This document shows positions 44,358-53,408 of a stretch of DNA of 64,000 nt, one piece after another. The notes below the pieces were generated by a model. The model saw only the letters and a list, made by a program, of their open reading frames with translations, was not told where the DNA came from and did no database searches. A program made the position numbers and the translations under genes. The DNA lies in assembly GCF_001598915.1 (NCBI RefSeq), contig NZ_BDAP01000002.1, positions 806,001 to 870,000 of the forward strand, written 5' to 3'. Origin of the DNA: Williamsia muralis NBRC 105860 (lineage in GTDB: Bacteria; Actinomycetota; Actinomycetes; Mycobacteriales; Mycobacteriaceae). How positions within the stretch are numbered: the first letter of the stretch is position 1; each line of letters starts with the position of its first letter.

Positions 44358-45668
44358 ATGACGCAACTTCTGATCGACGACGATTGGACCCCCGAGGCGA
44401 CCGCGCCGATACCGTCACGGTGGAGCAGGCCATCCCCACCCGGGGACGACCCGTTCTATGTGCCTCCGGCCGGTTTCGACACCCTGCCCGAAGGCACGCT
44501 GCTCCGCAGTCGGGAGATCCGGTTGGCGTTGCTGGGGATCATCCCGCAGAAGGCCAAGGCATGGCAGTTGCTCTACCGGAGCAGTGATCTGCACCGGAAC
44601 GCCGAGCCCGCGGTGACGACGGTGTTGCTGCCTGCCGACGCGGACCCGGCCGAGCCCCGTCCGTTGCTCGCGTACCAGTGCGCCATCGACGCGGTGTCGG
44701 CGAAGTGTTTTCCGTCGTATGTCTTCCAGCAGGGCGCGTGGTCGCCGGGGAGCGTTCCGCCCTTCGAGATGTTCATCATCGCCAATGCGCTGCAACGTGG
44801 TTGGGCCGTGAGCATCGCTGATCACGAGGGGATGAACGGCTACTTCGGCGCCCCTCGGGAACCTGGTTATCGCGTTCTCGACGGCGTTCGTGCCGCGATG
44901 ACGTTTGCGCCGCTGGGTCTGGACGCGTCGACACCTGTTGGGGTGTGGGGATATTCGGGCGGCGGCATGGCGTCATCGTGGGTCGCGGAGATGGCGCCGG
45001 AGTACGCGCCGGAGATCAACATCGTCGGTGCAGCACTCGGTGCGCCCGTCGGAGATCCCGGTGAGACGTACATCCGTCTCAACAGCACCTTGTACGCCGG
45101 TCTGCCCGCTCTTGTGGTCGCCGGTCTGCGACACATCTACCCGGGCCTGGAGCAGGTGATCGAGGCCCACGTCGACGAGGAGGGCCGCAACCGGCTGGAC
45201 ATGATCGAGTCGATGTCAACGGTGGAAGCCGTGATCCGTTTCGCCAAGGACGATTTCGACAACTACACCAAGATCCCGCTTGCCGATGTGCTCGCCAAAC
45301 CCGAGTTGCTCGAGCTGTTCGACGACATCAGACTCGGCGATCGCATCCCGGACTGTCCGCTGCTGGTACTGCACCCCGTGCATGACCAGATCATCGCCGT
45401 CGAGGACATCGACGGCCAGGTGGAGCGGTACGAAAAGGGCGGTGCGCACGTCACCTACGTGCGTGACCGCCTCAGCGAACACCTTTCGTTGATGGTGTTG
45501 TCGGCGCCGGTGGTGCTCGACTGGTTGTCGGATCGGTTCGACAACGCGCCCCTTCCGGAGTCGGCCCGCAGCACGGTGTGGTCGAGTGCTTTCCGGATGG
45601 CGTCGCTGCCCGGATTCCTCGGAGTCGGTAAGGCGGCGGCGAAAGCGCTTCTCTCTCGCCGCCTTTGA
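44358..45668 (+). CDS. Secretory-lipase family (PF03583) alpha/beta hydrolase
   Basis: 436 aa. The nucleophile elbow GYSGGGMAS, the pre-elbow SIADHEGMNGYFG and late GDRIPDCPLLVLHPVHDQ (Asp/His region) match the LIP/secretory lipase family common in mycolate bacteria. It probably hydrolyses acyl esters or triacylglycerols. No signal peptide is evident, so it may be cytosolic. ATG 44358 follows AAGGATCC, right after the terminator of the preceding gene. Confidence 0.87.
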   Translation: MTQLLIDDDWTPEATAPIPSRWSRPSPPGDDPFYVPPAGFDTLPEGTLLRSREIRLALLGIIPQKAKAWQLLYRSSDLHRNAEPAVTTVLLPADADPAEPRPLLAYQCAIDAVSAKCFPSYVFQQGAWSPGSVPPFEMFIIANALQRGWAVSIADHEGMNGYFGAPREPGYRVLDGVRAAMTFAPLGLDASTPVGVWGYSGGGMASSWVAEMAPEYAPEINIVGAALGAPVGDPGETYIRLNSTLYAGLPALVVAGLRHIYPGLEQVIEAHVDEEGRNRLDMIESMSTVEAVIRFAKDDFDNYTKIPLADVLAKPELLELFDDIRLGDRIPDCPLLVLHPVHDQIIAVEDIDGQVERYEKGGAHVTYVRDRLSEHLSLMVLSAPVVLDWLSDRFDNAPLPESARSTVWSSAFRMASLPGFLGVGKAAAKALLSRRL

Positions 45669-45678
45669 CCGATGTCCT

Positions 45679-46107
45679 TCAGCTCTTGACCTGGTCGCGC
45701 AATCCCTTGGTGGCCATTTCGAGAATTGCCTTCTGACCACGCTTGATGATGAAGCCGGGAACCGGCGCCTTCGGATCGAGCATCATCTCGAACTCGACGT
45801 GGGTGCCCTTGTCGGTCTCGGTCAGCCGGTATTCGGCGTGCTGTGCCTTCTGCTGCGAACTCTCGACGAGATCCCAGGTGACGCCCGTGTCCGACCAGGT
45901 GTAGTCGAGGACCTGGTCGTCGGAGATGCCGAGGAGCGACGCCTTCATCTTGACCCGCTTGGGCCGCCCGTCGGGATGCCGGTCGACGACCTCCACGCTT
46001 TTGTGGATCGATGACCAGGACGGCATCGATTCCACGTCGGCGATCGCATCCAGAATCTGTGCCGGTGTCGCGTCGATGTCAATGCTTGTGCTTCCGCTGA
46101 CTGCCAT
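45679..46107 (-). CDS. SRPBCC (polyketide cyclase/START-like) protein
   Basis: 142 aa. SIDIDATPAQILDAIADVESMPSW and TWDLVESSQQKAQHAEYRLT, ending in IIKRGQKAILEMATKGL, are typical of the SRPBCC small-ligand fold widespread in mycobacteria. Start at ATG 46107; the ATG 12 codons upstream is less likely. Convergent with the lipase gene and divergent from the WS/DGAT gene. Role probably in lipid binding (inference). Confidence 0.82.
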   Translation of the reverse strand: MAVSGSTSIDIDATPAQILDAIADVESMPSWSSIHKSVEVVDRHPDGRPKRVKMKASLLGISDDQVLDYTWSDTGVTWDLVESSQQKAQHAEYRLTETDKGTHVEFEMMLDPKAPVPGFIIKRGQKAILEMATKGLRDQVKS

Positions 46108-46257
46108 GGGAAAACCGTAACGGATCGCTCGTCTATGTGACATCGGATGTGGGTAAGTTCGTTTGGCGATACGAAAACGCGAGACGCGGCATACTTCTGA
46201 CGTGTCTCGAGAAGGGGGTCACCGCCGCTAGCGCTGTGCGCGAGAAGGGGGCTGCTG

Positions 46258-47637
46258 ATGCCTTTGATGCCGATCACCGAATCGATGTTCCTGCTGGCCG
46301 AAACGCGTGAGCATCCCATGCACGTCGGGGGACTGCAGCTGTTCGTCCCGCCAGACGGTGAGGCCGAGGATTTCGGCGAGTTCGTCTACGAAACCTTTTG
46401 CAAGCAGACCGATGTGGCGCGTCTGTTCCGCAAACGACCCGCCTCGCCCGTGAACGTGATGGGCACCCTGCGGTGGACCCACGACAAGGAGCTCGACTTC
46501 GACTACCACGTGAGACGTGCGGTGCTACCGCGTCCGGGCCGTATCCGTGAACTGCTCAAATACGTGTCTGCACAGCACGGTGGCCTGATGGACCGGCACC
46601 GGCCGATGTGGGAGGTCCACGTCATCGAAGGTCTCGCCGATGGTCGGCTCGCCCTCTACACCAAGGTGCATCACTCTCTGGTCGACGGGGTTTCGGCGTT
46701 GCGGCTACTTGAACGTGCACTGAGTCCTGATCCCGAGGCCCGTGACTGCAAAGTGCCATGGGACCCGGCCCTGTTCCGCCGGCCGAAGAAGGACGGTGGA
46801 TCCCGCGGCTCGCTGAACCCACTGCATCTGGTGTCCGACGGCGTGAAGCTCGCCGGTGACATCGCGAGTCTGGCCCCGGCGGGTCTGCGGATCGGCATGC
46901 ACGGACTGCGCGATCCGAACCTGGTGTTGCCGACCGGGGCGCCCAAGACGATGTTGAACGTCCCAATCGGTGGGGCTCGACGATTCGCTGCCCAGCAGTG
47001 GCCGAAGACCCGGATACGTTCGGTGGCAAAGATTCTCGAGATCTCCACCAACGACGTCATCATCGCGATGTGTGCGGGCGCCTTGCGGTCGTACCTTCTC
47101 GACCGGAACGCGCTGCCCAGCGCGCCTCTGATCGCGATGGTCCCGGTGTCGATGCGCGAGGCCGGCGCGGACTATTCGGAGGGCAACGCCGTCACCACGA
47201 TGCTCTGTAACCTCGGCACCAACGAGGCCGATCCCGCACGACGGCTGGCCGTGGTCACGGGGTCGACGCGTCAGGGGAAACGGATGATCAAGGACCTCAC
47301 GCCGATGCAAGCGCTGGGTTTCGGCGGCGTCACCATGGCGCCGCTGCTGTTCTCCACGGTTCCCGGATTCGTCCGTTACACACCACCGCCGTTCAACATC
47401 GTCATCTCCAACGTGCCGGGATCGTCGCGGCGGTTGTACTGGAACGGGGCCCGTCTCGACGGGGTGTATCCGGTATCGATCGCGTTGGACGGGCAGGCCC
47501 TGAACATCACCGTCACCATGACGGCAGGCAAGGTAAACTTCGGACTGATCGGTGCCCGCAGCTCCATCCCTCACCTGCAGAGATTGCTGGTCCATCTCGA
47601 GAACGCGCTGGCCGAATTGGAGAAGCTCGGTGGCTGA
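46258..47637 (+). CDS. WS/DGAT O-acyltransferase
   Basis: 459 aa. The catalytic HHSLVDG motif is at about 138-144, and PLIAMVPVSMRE, NIVISNVPGS and a C-terminal NFGLIGARSSIPHLQRLL complete the wax ester synthase / diacylglycerol acyltransferase family. It makes triacylglycerol or wax esters from acyl-CoA for storage. The gene overlaps the gamma-glutamyltransferase start by 8 bp. The RBS GAGAAGGGGG occurs twice in the leader, 33 bp apart. Confidence 0.93.
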   Translation: MPLMPITESMFLLAETREHPMHVGGLQLFVPPDGEAEDFGEFVYETFCKQTDVARLFRKRPASPVNVMGTLRWTHDKELDFDYHVRRAVLPRPGRIRELLKYVSAQHGGLMDRHRPMWEVHVIEGLADGRLALYTKVHHSLVDGVSALRLLERALSPDPEARDCKVPWDPALFRRPKKDGGSRGSLNPLHLVSDGVKLAGDIASLAPAGLRIGMHGLRDPNLVLPTGAPKTMLNVPIGGARRFAAQQWPKTRIRSVAKILEISTNDVIIAMCAGALRSYLLDRNALPSAPLIAMVPVSMREAGADYSEGNAVTTMLCNLGTNEADPARRLAVVTGSTRQGKRMIKDLTPMQALGFGGVTMAPLLFSTVPGFVRYTPPPFNIVISNVPGSSRRLYWNGARLDGVYPVSIALDGQALNITVTMTAGKVNFGLIGARSSIPHLQRLLVHLENALAELEKLGG

Positions 47638-49570
47638 ACGGATTCGGCGTTCCCGTCGTCGCCTGACGTGTGTCGGCGCGGCCGTCATCATCGGGATGTC
47701 GATGGTGGTGTCGTGCTCCAACGACGAGGCGGCATCCGATGTGTGCGCGATCCCGTCGGGCCCGAACGGTGGCACGGCCGCACCTGCGACGACGGCGGCA
47801 ACCCCCGACACCACCCAGAACCTGTCGACGAATCCCGAGGTCGCGACGGGCTACCGCTCGAACATGACTGCAGTGCAGACCACTTCGTTCGCGGCGGCCA
47901 CCGCCAATCCGCTGGCGACCCAGGCTGCGTGTGAAGTTCTCGCAGACGGCGGCGACGCCGCCGATGCGCTGGTCGCCGCCCAGATGGTGTTGGGGTTGGT
48001 CGAACCGCAGAGCTCCGGTATCGGCGGCGGTGCGTTCGCGTTGTACTACGACGCGGACGATCGGTCGGTGCAGGCATTCGACGGCCGCGAGGTTGCCCCG
48101 GCCGCGGCGACCGAGAACTACCTGCGCTGGATCGATGACACCAACCGGACCGAGCCAGTACCCGACGCGCGCGCGAGCGGCCGATCCATCGGTGTCCCGG
48201 GCGTCCTGCGCATGCTCGAGCTGATGCAGTCCGAGCACGGAAACACTGAGTGGCGCAGCCTCTTCGAGCCTGCCGTCGCCCTTGCTGACGATGGGTTCTC
48301 CATCAGCTCCCGGCTGGCGGCCGCAATCGACGACTCGGCCGCGGATCTCGGCGCAGACCCCGATGCGAGAAGTTACTTCCTGCAACCCGACGGTTCGCCG
48401 AAACCTGCGGGGGATACGCTCACCAACCCGGCGTACTCGAAAACGTTGGGTGCCATCGCATCCGACGGTGCGGAGGCGTTCTACAGCGGCGACATCGCGC
48501 AGGCGATCGTCGCCGAAGCAGGGTCGACGGCGAACGGGATGACCCCGTCGCAGATGACGGACACCGACCTGGCCAACTACGAGGCCAAGGTGCGCGAGCC
48601 GATCTGCGTGCCGTATCGGGACAACCAGGTCTGCGGCATGCCCACCCCGTCGTCCGGTGGGATCGCGGTGGCCTCAACGCTCGGCATCTTGTCGAACTTC
48701 CCGATGGATCAGTATCCGCCGACCGCTCTTGATCTCAATGGCGGAAAGCCCTCGGTCAACGGTGTGCACCTGATCTCCGAGGCGGAGCGGCTTGCCTATG
48801 CCGACCGGGACAAGTACGTCGCCGACTCCGACTTCGTGCCGTTGCCCGGTGGCAGTTCCGAGGCGTTGCTCGACCCCACCTACCTCAAAGGCCGCGCCGC
48901 ACTGATCAATCCCGACCGCTCGATGGGTACGGCAACAGCTGGGACGTTCGACACCGGCCCGATGGGCTGGTTCGCCGGAGTGGAACACGGCACCAGCCAC
49001 ATCTCTGTCGTCGACGCCGAGGGCGACGCGGCGTCGATGACAACAACCGTCGAGTCGTCGTTCGGGTCTTTCCACATGGTCGACGGCTTTCTGCTGAACA
49101 ACCAGATGACCGACTTCTCCGCCGAACCCACCGACCCTCAGGGCGCGCCACTGGCCAACCGGGTCGAGCCAGGCAAACGACCACGCAGTTCCATGGCCCC
49201 GACGCTGGTTTTCGAGGCCGCCGACAACGGTCTCGGGCAGCTGAAGATGGTGGTCGGATCCCCCGGCGGCTCGGTGATCATCCAGTTCGTCGTGAAAACC
49301 CTGGTGGGACTCATCGATTGGGGCATGGATCCCCAGCAGGCGGTCTCGATGGTCGACTTCGGAGCCGCGAACTCCCCGAAGACCAATGTGGGTGGGGAGC
49401 ACCCGAACATCTCGGGGCCCGACGATCCCCTGGTGACGGGGTTGCAGAACCTGGGTCACACCGTTGAACTCGCCGACCAGTCCAGCGGCCTGAGCGCACT
49501 CCTGCGAACGGAGACGGGATGGTCGGGAGGCGCGGATCCCCGACGTGAGGGAATCGTCCTCGGCGACTGA
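47630..49570 (+). CDS. ggt: Lipoprotein gamma-glutamyltransferase
   Basis: 646 aa. A basic N-terminus and hydrophobic stretch (RRRLTCVGAAVIIGMSM) lead to the lipobox VVSC with the lipid-bearing Cys29, so it is anchored on the outer face of the membrane. The catalytic Thr lies in GTSHISVVD, the nucleophile of autocatalytic cleavage, and VVGSPGGSVI lines the oxyanion site. It hydrolyses or transfers the gamma-glutamyl group of glutathione-like or other peptides; in mycothiol-using bacteria the real substrate is uncertain. Start GTG 47630 lies inside the end of the WS/DGAT gene. Confidence 0.9.
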   Translation: MAERIRRSRRRLTCVGAAVIIGMSMVVSCSNDEAASDVCAIPSGPNGGTAAPATTAATPDTTQNLSTNPEVATGYRSNMTAVQTTSFAAATANPLATQAACEVLADGGDAADALVAAQMVLGLVEPQSSGIGGGAFALYYDADDRSVQAFDGREVAPAAATENYLRWIDDTNRTEPVPDARASGRSIGVPGVLRMLELMQSEHGNTEWRSLFEPAVALADDGFSISSRLAAAIDDSAADLGADPDARSYFLQPDGSPKPAGDTLTNPAYSKTLGAIASDGAEAFYSGDIAQAIVAEAGSTANGMTPSQMTDTDLANYEAKVREPICVPYRDNQVCGMPTPSSGGIAVASTLGILSNFPMDQYPPTALDLNGGKPSVNGVHLISEAERLAYADRDKYVADSDFVPLPGGSSEALLDPTYLKGRAALINPDRSMGTATAGTFDTGPMGWFAGVEHGTSHISVVDAEGDAASMTTTVESSFGSFHMVDGFLLNNQMTDFSAEPTDPQGAPLANRVEPGKRPRSSMAPTLVFEAADNGLGQLKMVVGSPGGSVIIQFVVKTLVGLIDWGMDPQQAVSMVDFGAANSPKTNVGGEHPNISGPDDPLVTGLQNLGHTVELADQSSGLSALLRTETGWSGGADPRREGIVLGD

Positions 49571-49584
49571 CGGTTGAACATCGC

Positions 49585-50538
49585 ATGGCACGTATCGGAA
49601 GTTCTGACCTGGATGTCTACCCGCTCAACCTCGGTGGCAACACCTTCGGCTGGACCAGTGACGCGGCCGAGTCGTTCGCGGTGCTCGATGCGTTCGTGTC
49701 CGCCGGCGGCAACTTCATCGACACCTCCGACAGCTACATGGCGTCGGCGCCCGGGAACGTCGGCGGAGAGTCGGAGACGATTCTCGGCGAATGGTTCACC
49801 AGACGTGGCCGGCGCGACGACATCGTCCTGGCCACCAAGGTGAGCCGTCACCCCGAGTTCCTGGGCCTGGCACCCGACAACATCGCGCGTGCGGCCGAGG
49901 CATCACTGCGACGCCTGAAGACCGACCACATCGATCTGTACTACGCGCACTACGACGACCCGGAGGTGCCGCTGGCCGACACCCTGGGTGCTTTCGACGC
50001 CTTGGTGAAGGCGGGGAAGGTGCGCCACATCGGTATCTCGAATTACTCAGCCGAGCGGATCAAGGAGTGGCTCGACGTCGCCGAGGCCAACCGGATCGCC
50101 AAACCGATTGCCCTGCAGCCGCATTACAGCCTGTTGGCGCGCCAGCCATTCGAGGACGAACTGCGTCCGCTCGCCGAGAAGTTCGGGCTTGGCGTCTTCC
50201 CGTACTGGGCCTTGGCGAGCGGATTTCTCACCGGCAAGTACCGCACCGCCGGGGACGTCGCGGGTGTCGCGCGAAGCAGGATCGTGGAGCGGTATTTCAG
50301 CCCCGAGGGGTTGGCTGTGGTGGATGAGCTCGATCGCGTCGCCCAATCTCGCGGCGTGCAGATCGCGACCGTCGCCCTGGCATGGACCCGTCAGCAGCCG
50401 ACAGTGGTCGCCCCGATCGTCAGCGCCAGGTCACCCGAGCAGCTCAAAGCTCTGCTCGGGTCGGTCGACCTGACGCTGACCGTCGACGAACTGGCCCGAC
50501 TCGACGATGTGTCGGCGAAGGTTCCTGCCGATCAGTAG
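49585..50538 (+). CDS. Aldo/keto reductase
   Basis: 317 aa TIM barrel. DTSDSYM (catalytic Asp/Tyr region), VLATKVSRHP (catalytic Lys), YYAHYDDPEVPL and the C-terminal VVAPIVSARSPEQL (NADPH 2'-phosphate site) are conserved. Reduces an aldehyde or ketone; substrate unknown. Starts 14 bp after the ggt stop on the same strand, so it may be cotranscribed. The last 7 bp overlap the convergent alcohol dehydrogenase. Confidence 0.88.
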   Translation: MARIGSSDLDVYPLNLGGNTFGWTSDAAESFAVLDAFVSAGGNFIDTSDSYMASAPGNVGGESETILGEWFTRRGRRDDIVLATKVSRHPEFLGLAPDNIARAAEASLRRLKTDHIDLYYAHYDDPEVPLADTLGAFDALVKAGKVRHIGISNYSAERIKEWLDVAEANRIAKPIALQPHYSLLARQPFEDELRPLAEKFGLGVFPYWALASGFLTGKYRTAGDVAGVARSRIVERYFSPEGLAVVDELDRVAQSRGVQIATVALAWTRQQPTVVAPIVSARSPEQLKALLGSVDLTLTVDELARLDDVSAKVPADQ

Positions 50539-51659
50539 TCGTCGTCGCCGTAGATGATGACGCCGCGGAGGTTCTTGCCGTCGGCCATGTCGCGGTAGCC
50601 CTGGTTGATGTCCTCGAGCTTGTAGGTTCTGGTCACCAGCTCGTCGAGCTTGAGTGCACCGCTGCGGTAGAGGTTGAGCAGCTTCGGGATCTGCGTGCGG
50701 GGACCGACACCACCGAAGATCGCGCCCTGGACGCGCTTCTGCAACAGGGTGAGTTCGAACAGGTTGAGGTCGGTGGCCACCTGGTCGTACGGTCCCATCG
50801 CGGTGACGATGACCTGGCCGCCCTTGCCGGTGAGGGACAGGCCCTGCTGGACGTACTCGCCCTTGACCACACCCATGGTGAGGATGACCGTGTTGGCCAT
50901 GGCGCCCCAGGTGAGGTCGGCGATGTCGGCGGCGGCTTCTTCCATCGACGCGTAGGTGTGGGTGGCGCCGAAGTCCAGCGCGGTCTTCCGTTTGTCCTCC
51001 ACCGGGTCGATCGCCACGACGAACCGCGCGCCTGCGTGGGCGGCACCTTGGACCGAGTTGATACCCACACCACCGATACCGGCGACCACCACGGTGTCAC
51101 CGGGCCGGGTGTTGCCGATGTCGACTGCTGATCCCCAGCCCGTGGAGACACCACAACCGAGCAATGCTGCCTTGTCGAGGGGGATGTCCTTCTCGATCTT
51201 CACGACCGACGCCTGGTGAACCGTGACGTAGGGGGCAAAGGTGCCGAGCAGGCACATCTGGACCACGGGAGCGCCGTCTTTGGTGACGCGGAAGGTGCCG
51301 TCGGAGATCGCCTGGCCGGTGAGCAGTCCGGCACCGAGGTCGCAGATGTTCTGCAGACCCTTGGCGCACGACGGACACGTGCCACAGGCGGGGATGAACG
51401 CGAGCACCACGTGGTCACCCTCTTCGAGGCCGGACACCCCTGGCCCGACCTTGGTGATGACGCCGGCGCCCTCGTGGCCGCCGAGGACCGGAAGGATCGG
51501 GATCGGACTGGACCCGTCGACGACGTGGGCGTCGGAGTGGCAGAGCCCGGATGCGGCCAGGCGTACCTGGACCTCTCCGGCGACCGGGTCACCGAGATCG
51601 ATCTCATCGATCTTCCAGTCGGTGTTCAACTCGGTCAGGATTGCGGCCTTGGTTTTCAT
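50532..51659 (-). CDS. Zinc-dependent NDMA-type alcohol dehydrogenase
   Basis: 375 aa medium-chain dehydrogenase. Catalytic zinc: C in GLCHSDAHV and H in GGHEGAGV; structural zinc: four Cys in CGTCPSCAKGLQNIC; cofactor: VVAGIGGVGINSVQGA. The overall sequence fits the NDMA-dependent alcohol dehydrogenase group of actinobacteria, which keep NAD(H) tightly bound and recycle it via another redox partner. The MftG-linked mycofactocin system is the known partner in relatives; none of its genes is in this window. ATG 51659 preferred over an upstream GTG. Confidence 0.88.
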   Translation of the reverse strand: MKTKAAILTELNTDWKIDEIDLGDPVAGEVQVRLAASGLCHSDAHVVDGSSPIPILPVLGGHEGAGVITKVGPGVSGLEEGDHVVLAFIPACGTCPSCAKGLQNICDLGAGLLTGQAISDGTFRVTKDGAPVVQMCLLGTFAPYVTVHQASVVKIEKDIPLDKAALLGCGVSTGWGSAVDIGNTRPGDTVVVAGIGGVGINSVQGAAHAGARFVVAIDPVEDKRKTALDFGATHTYASMEEAAADIADLTWGAMANTVILTMGVVKGEYVQQGLSLTGKGGQVIVTAMGPYDQVATDLNLFELTLLQKRVQGAIFGGVGPRTQIPKLLNLYRSGALKLDELVTRTYKLEDINQGYRDMADGKNLRGVIIYGDDDY

Positions 51660-51973
51660 CGCGGTGACTCTCTGCTCGCGGCCTGGCACTGTGACCCAGT
51701 CCCTGACCATGCACTTGCTGTGACCTATGCCACCTTACTGATGAATCAAGCTGAGTGCCGCGAATCCGTCAGAACCGGAAACGCCTGTGGTCAGATTCAT
51801 GCCCGGCCGGGCTGAGAGCACCACGAAACAACCTGTTAGTCCCGGCGTGACCATCCCGAAATGGATCGGGCCTGTACTTGGTCCAAGGCCGAACGCAGCA
51901 CATCGACGTGCCGCGCGCCTTGTGAAACCCAAGTCCCGCACTGCCTTTGATCACGCCATGTCAGGAGACAACC
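51660..51973. other. 314-bp intergenic region before the Nit1C-like cluster
   Basis: No convincing gene. It must hold the promoters of the alcohol dehydrogenase and the MSMEG_0572-type gene. Two short inverted repeats are visible: CCCGA-N6-TCGGG (51855-51870) and GGCCT-N12-AGGCC (51869-51890). I cannot assign GlnR or other nitrogen-regulator sites with confidence. Confidence 0.4.
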
Positions 51974-52498
51974 ATGTCCGATATCGATCAGTTGATTGCC
52001 GAGAATATCAAGAAGTCGTTGGCTGAGATCCCGCATCCGTCGTTGCCGAAGGGCAGCAACATTTATGGGGGGACGAAGTTGTTCCCGGATTATCAGGCGG
52101 AGGGTGGGGAGTCCTATTTCACGTTGGTTCATGGGATTGCGCATGAGTCGTCGGTGAGTTTTGTGGCGGTGTTGCAGGCGACGCGGGCGTTGCGTAAGGG
52201 GTTTGAGTCGGCGTTGTATTTTTATGGTCCTGGTGCGATCAATTGCCTGGCCACGCGTGGTTTTCCGACGACTGGTGATTCGGGTTTTCCGGGGGAGCAG
52301 AACATCAATGATTCGTTGGGGACGTTCATCGGTGAGGGTGGGACGGTGTATTGCTGTCGGTTCGGGTTGGCACTTCATGGTGGTCGTGAGGAGGATTTGA
52401 TCGAGGGTGTGATTCCGGCTCATCCGCTTGATGTGCAGGATGCGTTGATTCATTACGCCCGTAAGGGTGCCATCATCAACTCCACATACATGGTCTGA
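51974..52498 (+). CDS. MSMEG_0572/Sll0783-family nitrogen-starvation protein
   Basis: 174 aa. SNIYGGTKLFPDYQAEGGES, LVHGIAHESSVSFVAVLQ and YFYGPGAINCLATRGFP match the MSMEG_0572/Sll0783 family, first described as a nitrogen-starvation response protein and a core member of the Nit1C gene cluster. Biochemical role unknown. Excellent AGGAGA site before ATG 51974. Codon choice is unlike its neighbours: many TTG, GGT, GAT, CAT and TTT codons, in a window where C- and G-ending synonyms dominate. This points to a different origin or to recent replacement of this gene. Confidence 0.87.
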   Translation: MSDIDQLIAENIKKSLAEIPHPSLPKGSNIYGGTKLFPDYQAEGGESYFTLVHGIAHESSVSFVAVLQATRALRKGFESALYFYGPGAINCLATRGFPTTGDSGFPGEQNINDSLGTFIGEGGTVYCCRFGLALHGGREEDLIEGVIPAHPLDVQDALIHYARKGAIINSTYMV

Positions 52499-52508
52499 GG
52501 ACGCCGAA

Positions 52509-53408
52509 ATGACCATCCTCGCAGGCGTTTCCGCAAACTTCACCCGCGATCTCGACCAGAACTATGCCCTGATCGCCACGCTTGCCGACCAGGCCAGGCA
52601 GCAAGGCGTCGACTTCTTGGCCCTGCCCGAGGCGGCGCTCGGGGGCTACCTGTCGTCGCTGGGCAATCACGGCGACACCGTCAAGAACACCAATCGGTCA
52701 CTGCCGCCGGCCATCTCGGTGAACGGGCCCGAACTGCAGAAGGTGCAGAGCATCGTCGGCGACCTCGTGGTGGCGATCGGTTTCTGCGAGCTGGCAGACG
52801 ACGGGGAAACGCGGTACAACGCCGCGGCGCTGCTGGACGGTGGTCAGATCTACGGCACCTACCGCAAGGTGCATCAGCCGCTCGGCGAGAACATGTCGTA
52901 CTCCGCCGGAGACAGGTATCCCGTTTTCGAGACGCCGGTAGGCCGCATCGGGCTGCAGATCTGTTACGACAAGGCATTTCCCGAAGCCGCACGCGTGATG
53001 GCGCTCGACGGTGCCGAGATCATCGCAAGTCTGTCGGCCTGGCCGGCCGCCCGAACCGCTCGCGCCGACAATCTCCAGGAGGACCGGTGGACCTACCGGT
53101 TCAACCAGTTCGACATCGCCCGAGCCCTGGACAACCAGGTGTTCTGGGTGGCCTCCAATCAGTCGGGCACGTTCGGGTCACTGAACTACGTGGGTAACGC
53201 CAAGGTGGTCGACCCCGGCGGGAACATCCTCGCCACCACTCTGCTCGGCAGCGGTATGGCAGTGGCCGAGGTGGACATCAAGGCCGCGTTCGAGCAGATG
53301 CGGGGCGGCATGTTCCATCTCCGTGATCGCCGACCGGACGTGTACTCCCGGGTGACCGAACTCGACGAAGCCCGCACCGCGACCTGGCGGGAGTTGGCAC
53401 ATGCCTGA
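52509..53408 (+). CDS. Carbon-nitrogen hydrolase (nitrilase superfamily)
   Basis: 299 aa. Catalytic triad visible: Glu41 in LALPEAAL, Lys120 in GTYRKVH, Cys152 in LQICYDKAFPE. The Cys context is CYDKAFPE, not the CWE(N/H) of true nitrilases (including Sll0784 of the classical Nit1C cluster), so an amidase or carbamoylase reaction is more likely than nitrile hydrolysis. Ten bases after the MSMEG_0572-type gene and overlapping the flavoprotein start by 8 bp, so it is the middle gene of a tight three-gene operon. Confidence 0.88.
   Translation: MTILAGVSANFTRDLDQNYALIATLADQARQQGVDFLALPEAALGGYLSSLGNHGDTVKNTNRSLPPAISVNGPELQKVQSIVGDLVVAIGFCELADDGETRYNAAALLDGGQIYGTYRKVHQPLGENMSYSAGDRYPVFETPVGRIGLQICYDKAFPEAARVMALDGAEIIASLSAWPAARTARADNLQEDRWTYRFNQFDIARALDNQVFWVASNQSGTFGSLNYVGNAKVVDPGGNILATTLLGSGMAVAEVDIKAAFEQMRGGMFHLRDRRPDVYSRVTELDEARTATWRELAHA

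Noticed and set aside
51974-53408. Claim that the hydrolase is a cyanide-degrading nitrilase.
   Set aside because: The Cys motif CYDKAFPE is not that of true nitrilases; context alone is not sufficient.
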